From the NCBI GenBank assembly GCA_026874595.1, contig CM049309.1, positions 94,696,723 through 94,760,722 of the forward strand: DNA of 64,000 nucleotides. The letters run 5' to 3'. Made by a program: the position numbers and the translations under genes. This document shows, piece by piece, positions 62,856-64,000 of this stretch; the first letter of the stretch is position 1, and the number at the start of each line of letters is the position of its first letter. The notes below the pieces were generated by a model that searched no databases, was not told the DNA's origin, and saw only the letters and a program-made list of their open reading frames with translations. This stretch comes from Sipunculus nudus. Lineage: Eukaryota; Annelida; Sipuncula; Golfingiida; Sipunculidae.

Positions 62856-64000
62856 CAAAAATAAACCAGCATTACAGCAGCAGGCTGAAGGTATCATTAC
62901 TGCCTGTTTCTTATATAAACCAGCATTACAGCAGCAGACAGGAGGTTCCATTACTCGCTGGTTATATATATATATATATCAGCATTACAACAGCAGGCTT
63001 AAGGTTCCATTACTATAAACCAGCATTACAACAGCAGGCTGAAGGTTCCATTACCGGCTGGCCATATATAAACCAGCATTACAACAGCAGGCTGAAGGTT
63101 CCATTACTATAACCCAGCATTACAACAGCAGGCTTAAGGTTCCATTACTATAAATCAGCATTACAACAGCAGGCTGAAAGTTCCATTACTTGCTGGTTAT
63201 ATATATACCAGCATTACAACAGCAGGCTTAAGGTTCCATTACTATAAACCAGCATTACAACAGCAGGCTGAAGGTTCCATTATTGGCTGGCCATATATAA
63301 ACCAGCATTACAACAGCAGGCTGAAGGTTCCATTACTTGCTGGTTATATATATACCAGCATTACAACAGCAGGCTGAAAGTTCCATTACTTGCTGGTTAT
63401 ATATATATCAGCATTACAACAGCAGGCTTAAGGTTCCATTACTATAAACCAGCATTACAACAGCAGGCTTAAGGTTCCATTACTGGCTGGCCATATATAA
63501 ACCAGCATTACAACAGCAGGCTTAAGGTTCCATTACTGGCTGGCCATATATAAACCAGCATTACAACAGCAGGCTGAAGGTTCCATTACTGGCTGGCTAT
63601 ATATAAACCAGCATTACAACAGCAGGCTGAAGGTTCCATTACTGGCTGGATATATATAAACCAGCTTTACAACAGCAGGCTGAAAGTTCCATTACTTGCT
63701 GGTTATATATATATCAGCATTACAACAGCAGGCTTAAGGTTCCATTACTATAAACCAGCATTACAACAGCAGGCTTAAGGTTCCATTACTGGATGGCTAT
63801 ATACAAACCAGCATTACAACAGCAGGCTGAAGGTTCCATTACTGGATGGCTATATACAAACCAGCATTACAACAGCAGGCTGAAGGTTCCATTCCTGGCT
63901 GGCCATATATAAACCAGTATTACAACAGCAGGCTGAAGGTTCCATTACTGGCTGGCCATATATAAACCAGCATAACAACAGCAGGCTGAAGGTTCCATTA
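62856..64000. repeat. 53/41-bp minisatellite running off the window end
   Basis: Tandem units share CATTACAACAGCAGGCTGAA or CTTAA, followed by GGTTCCATTACT. A long form (53 bp) carries GGCTGGCCATATATAAACCA and a short form (41 bp) carries only ATAAACCA; the 12-bp difference explains both lengths. It lies in the intron or 5' side of the PI3K regulatory subunit gene and continues past 64000. Confidence 0.96.

Overview
This is animal (metazoan) genomic DNA: AT-rich, intron-bearing, and dominated by tandem and dispersed repeats. The repeat style fits a marine lophotrochozoan, probably a mollusc: long (TA)n runs, TGACCTTGACCTTTGACCT-containing dispersed repeats, and minisatellites inside introns. 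That placement is inference; no ribosomal or mitochondrial marker is present.

Region 1 (1-27366) is one uninterrupted satellite array of a 41-bp monomer, roughly 660 copies, entering the window already in progress. Several monomer classes alternate, partly as 4-mers of 164 bp. Blocks of 1968, 2706 and about 6843-7499 bp are duplicated almost identically, and most block and indel sizes are exact multiples of 41. Open frames inside the array are a by-product of a stop-poor monomer whose length is not a multiple of 3.

Region 2 (27367-48424) is repeat-rich intergenic DNA. It holds a 28-bp minisatellite with an internal 530-bp duplication, a 277-bp tandem repeat carrying the 12-bp palindrome GGTGGCGCCACC, a MITE-like element with imperfect terminal inverted repeats, an inverted pair of ~157-bp repeats, and four (TA)n arrays. 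Two weak coding candidates lie here: an isolated Cys-loop-receptor-like exon (28073-28246, +) and an unrecognised two-exon fragment (29220-29679, -).

Region 3 (48425-62207, minus strand) is the one gene I can establish: the 3' part of a class IA PI3-kinase regulatory subunit gene (p85/p55, PIK3R1-3 type). Nine exons in compatible phase with GT/AG sites encode the end of the linker before nSH2, then nSH2, the coiled-coil iSH2 and cSH2, to a stop codon. The SH3/BH-coding exons would lie beyond position 64000. A second start exon (54615-54669) sits in the intron before nSH2, in the phase needed to join the common exons. It predicts a 449-residue short isoform of about the size of vertebrate p55, which is the most interesting gene-level observation here.

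The large introns and 5' flank of this gene carry two different 53-bp minisatellites (55703-56932 and 62856-64000) and a ~284-bp dispersed dimer rich in AGGTCA half-sites (60580-61210).
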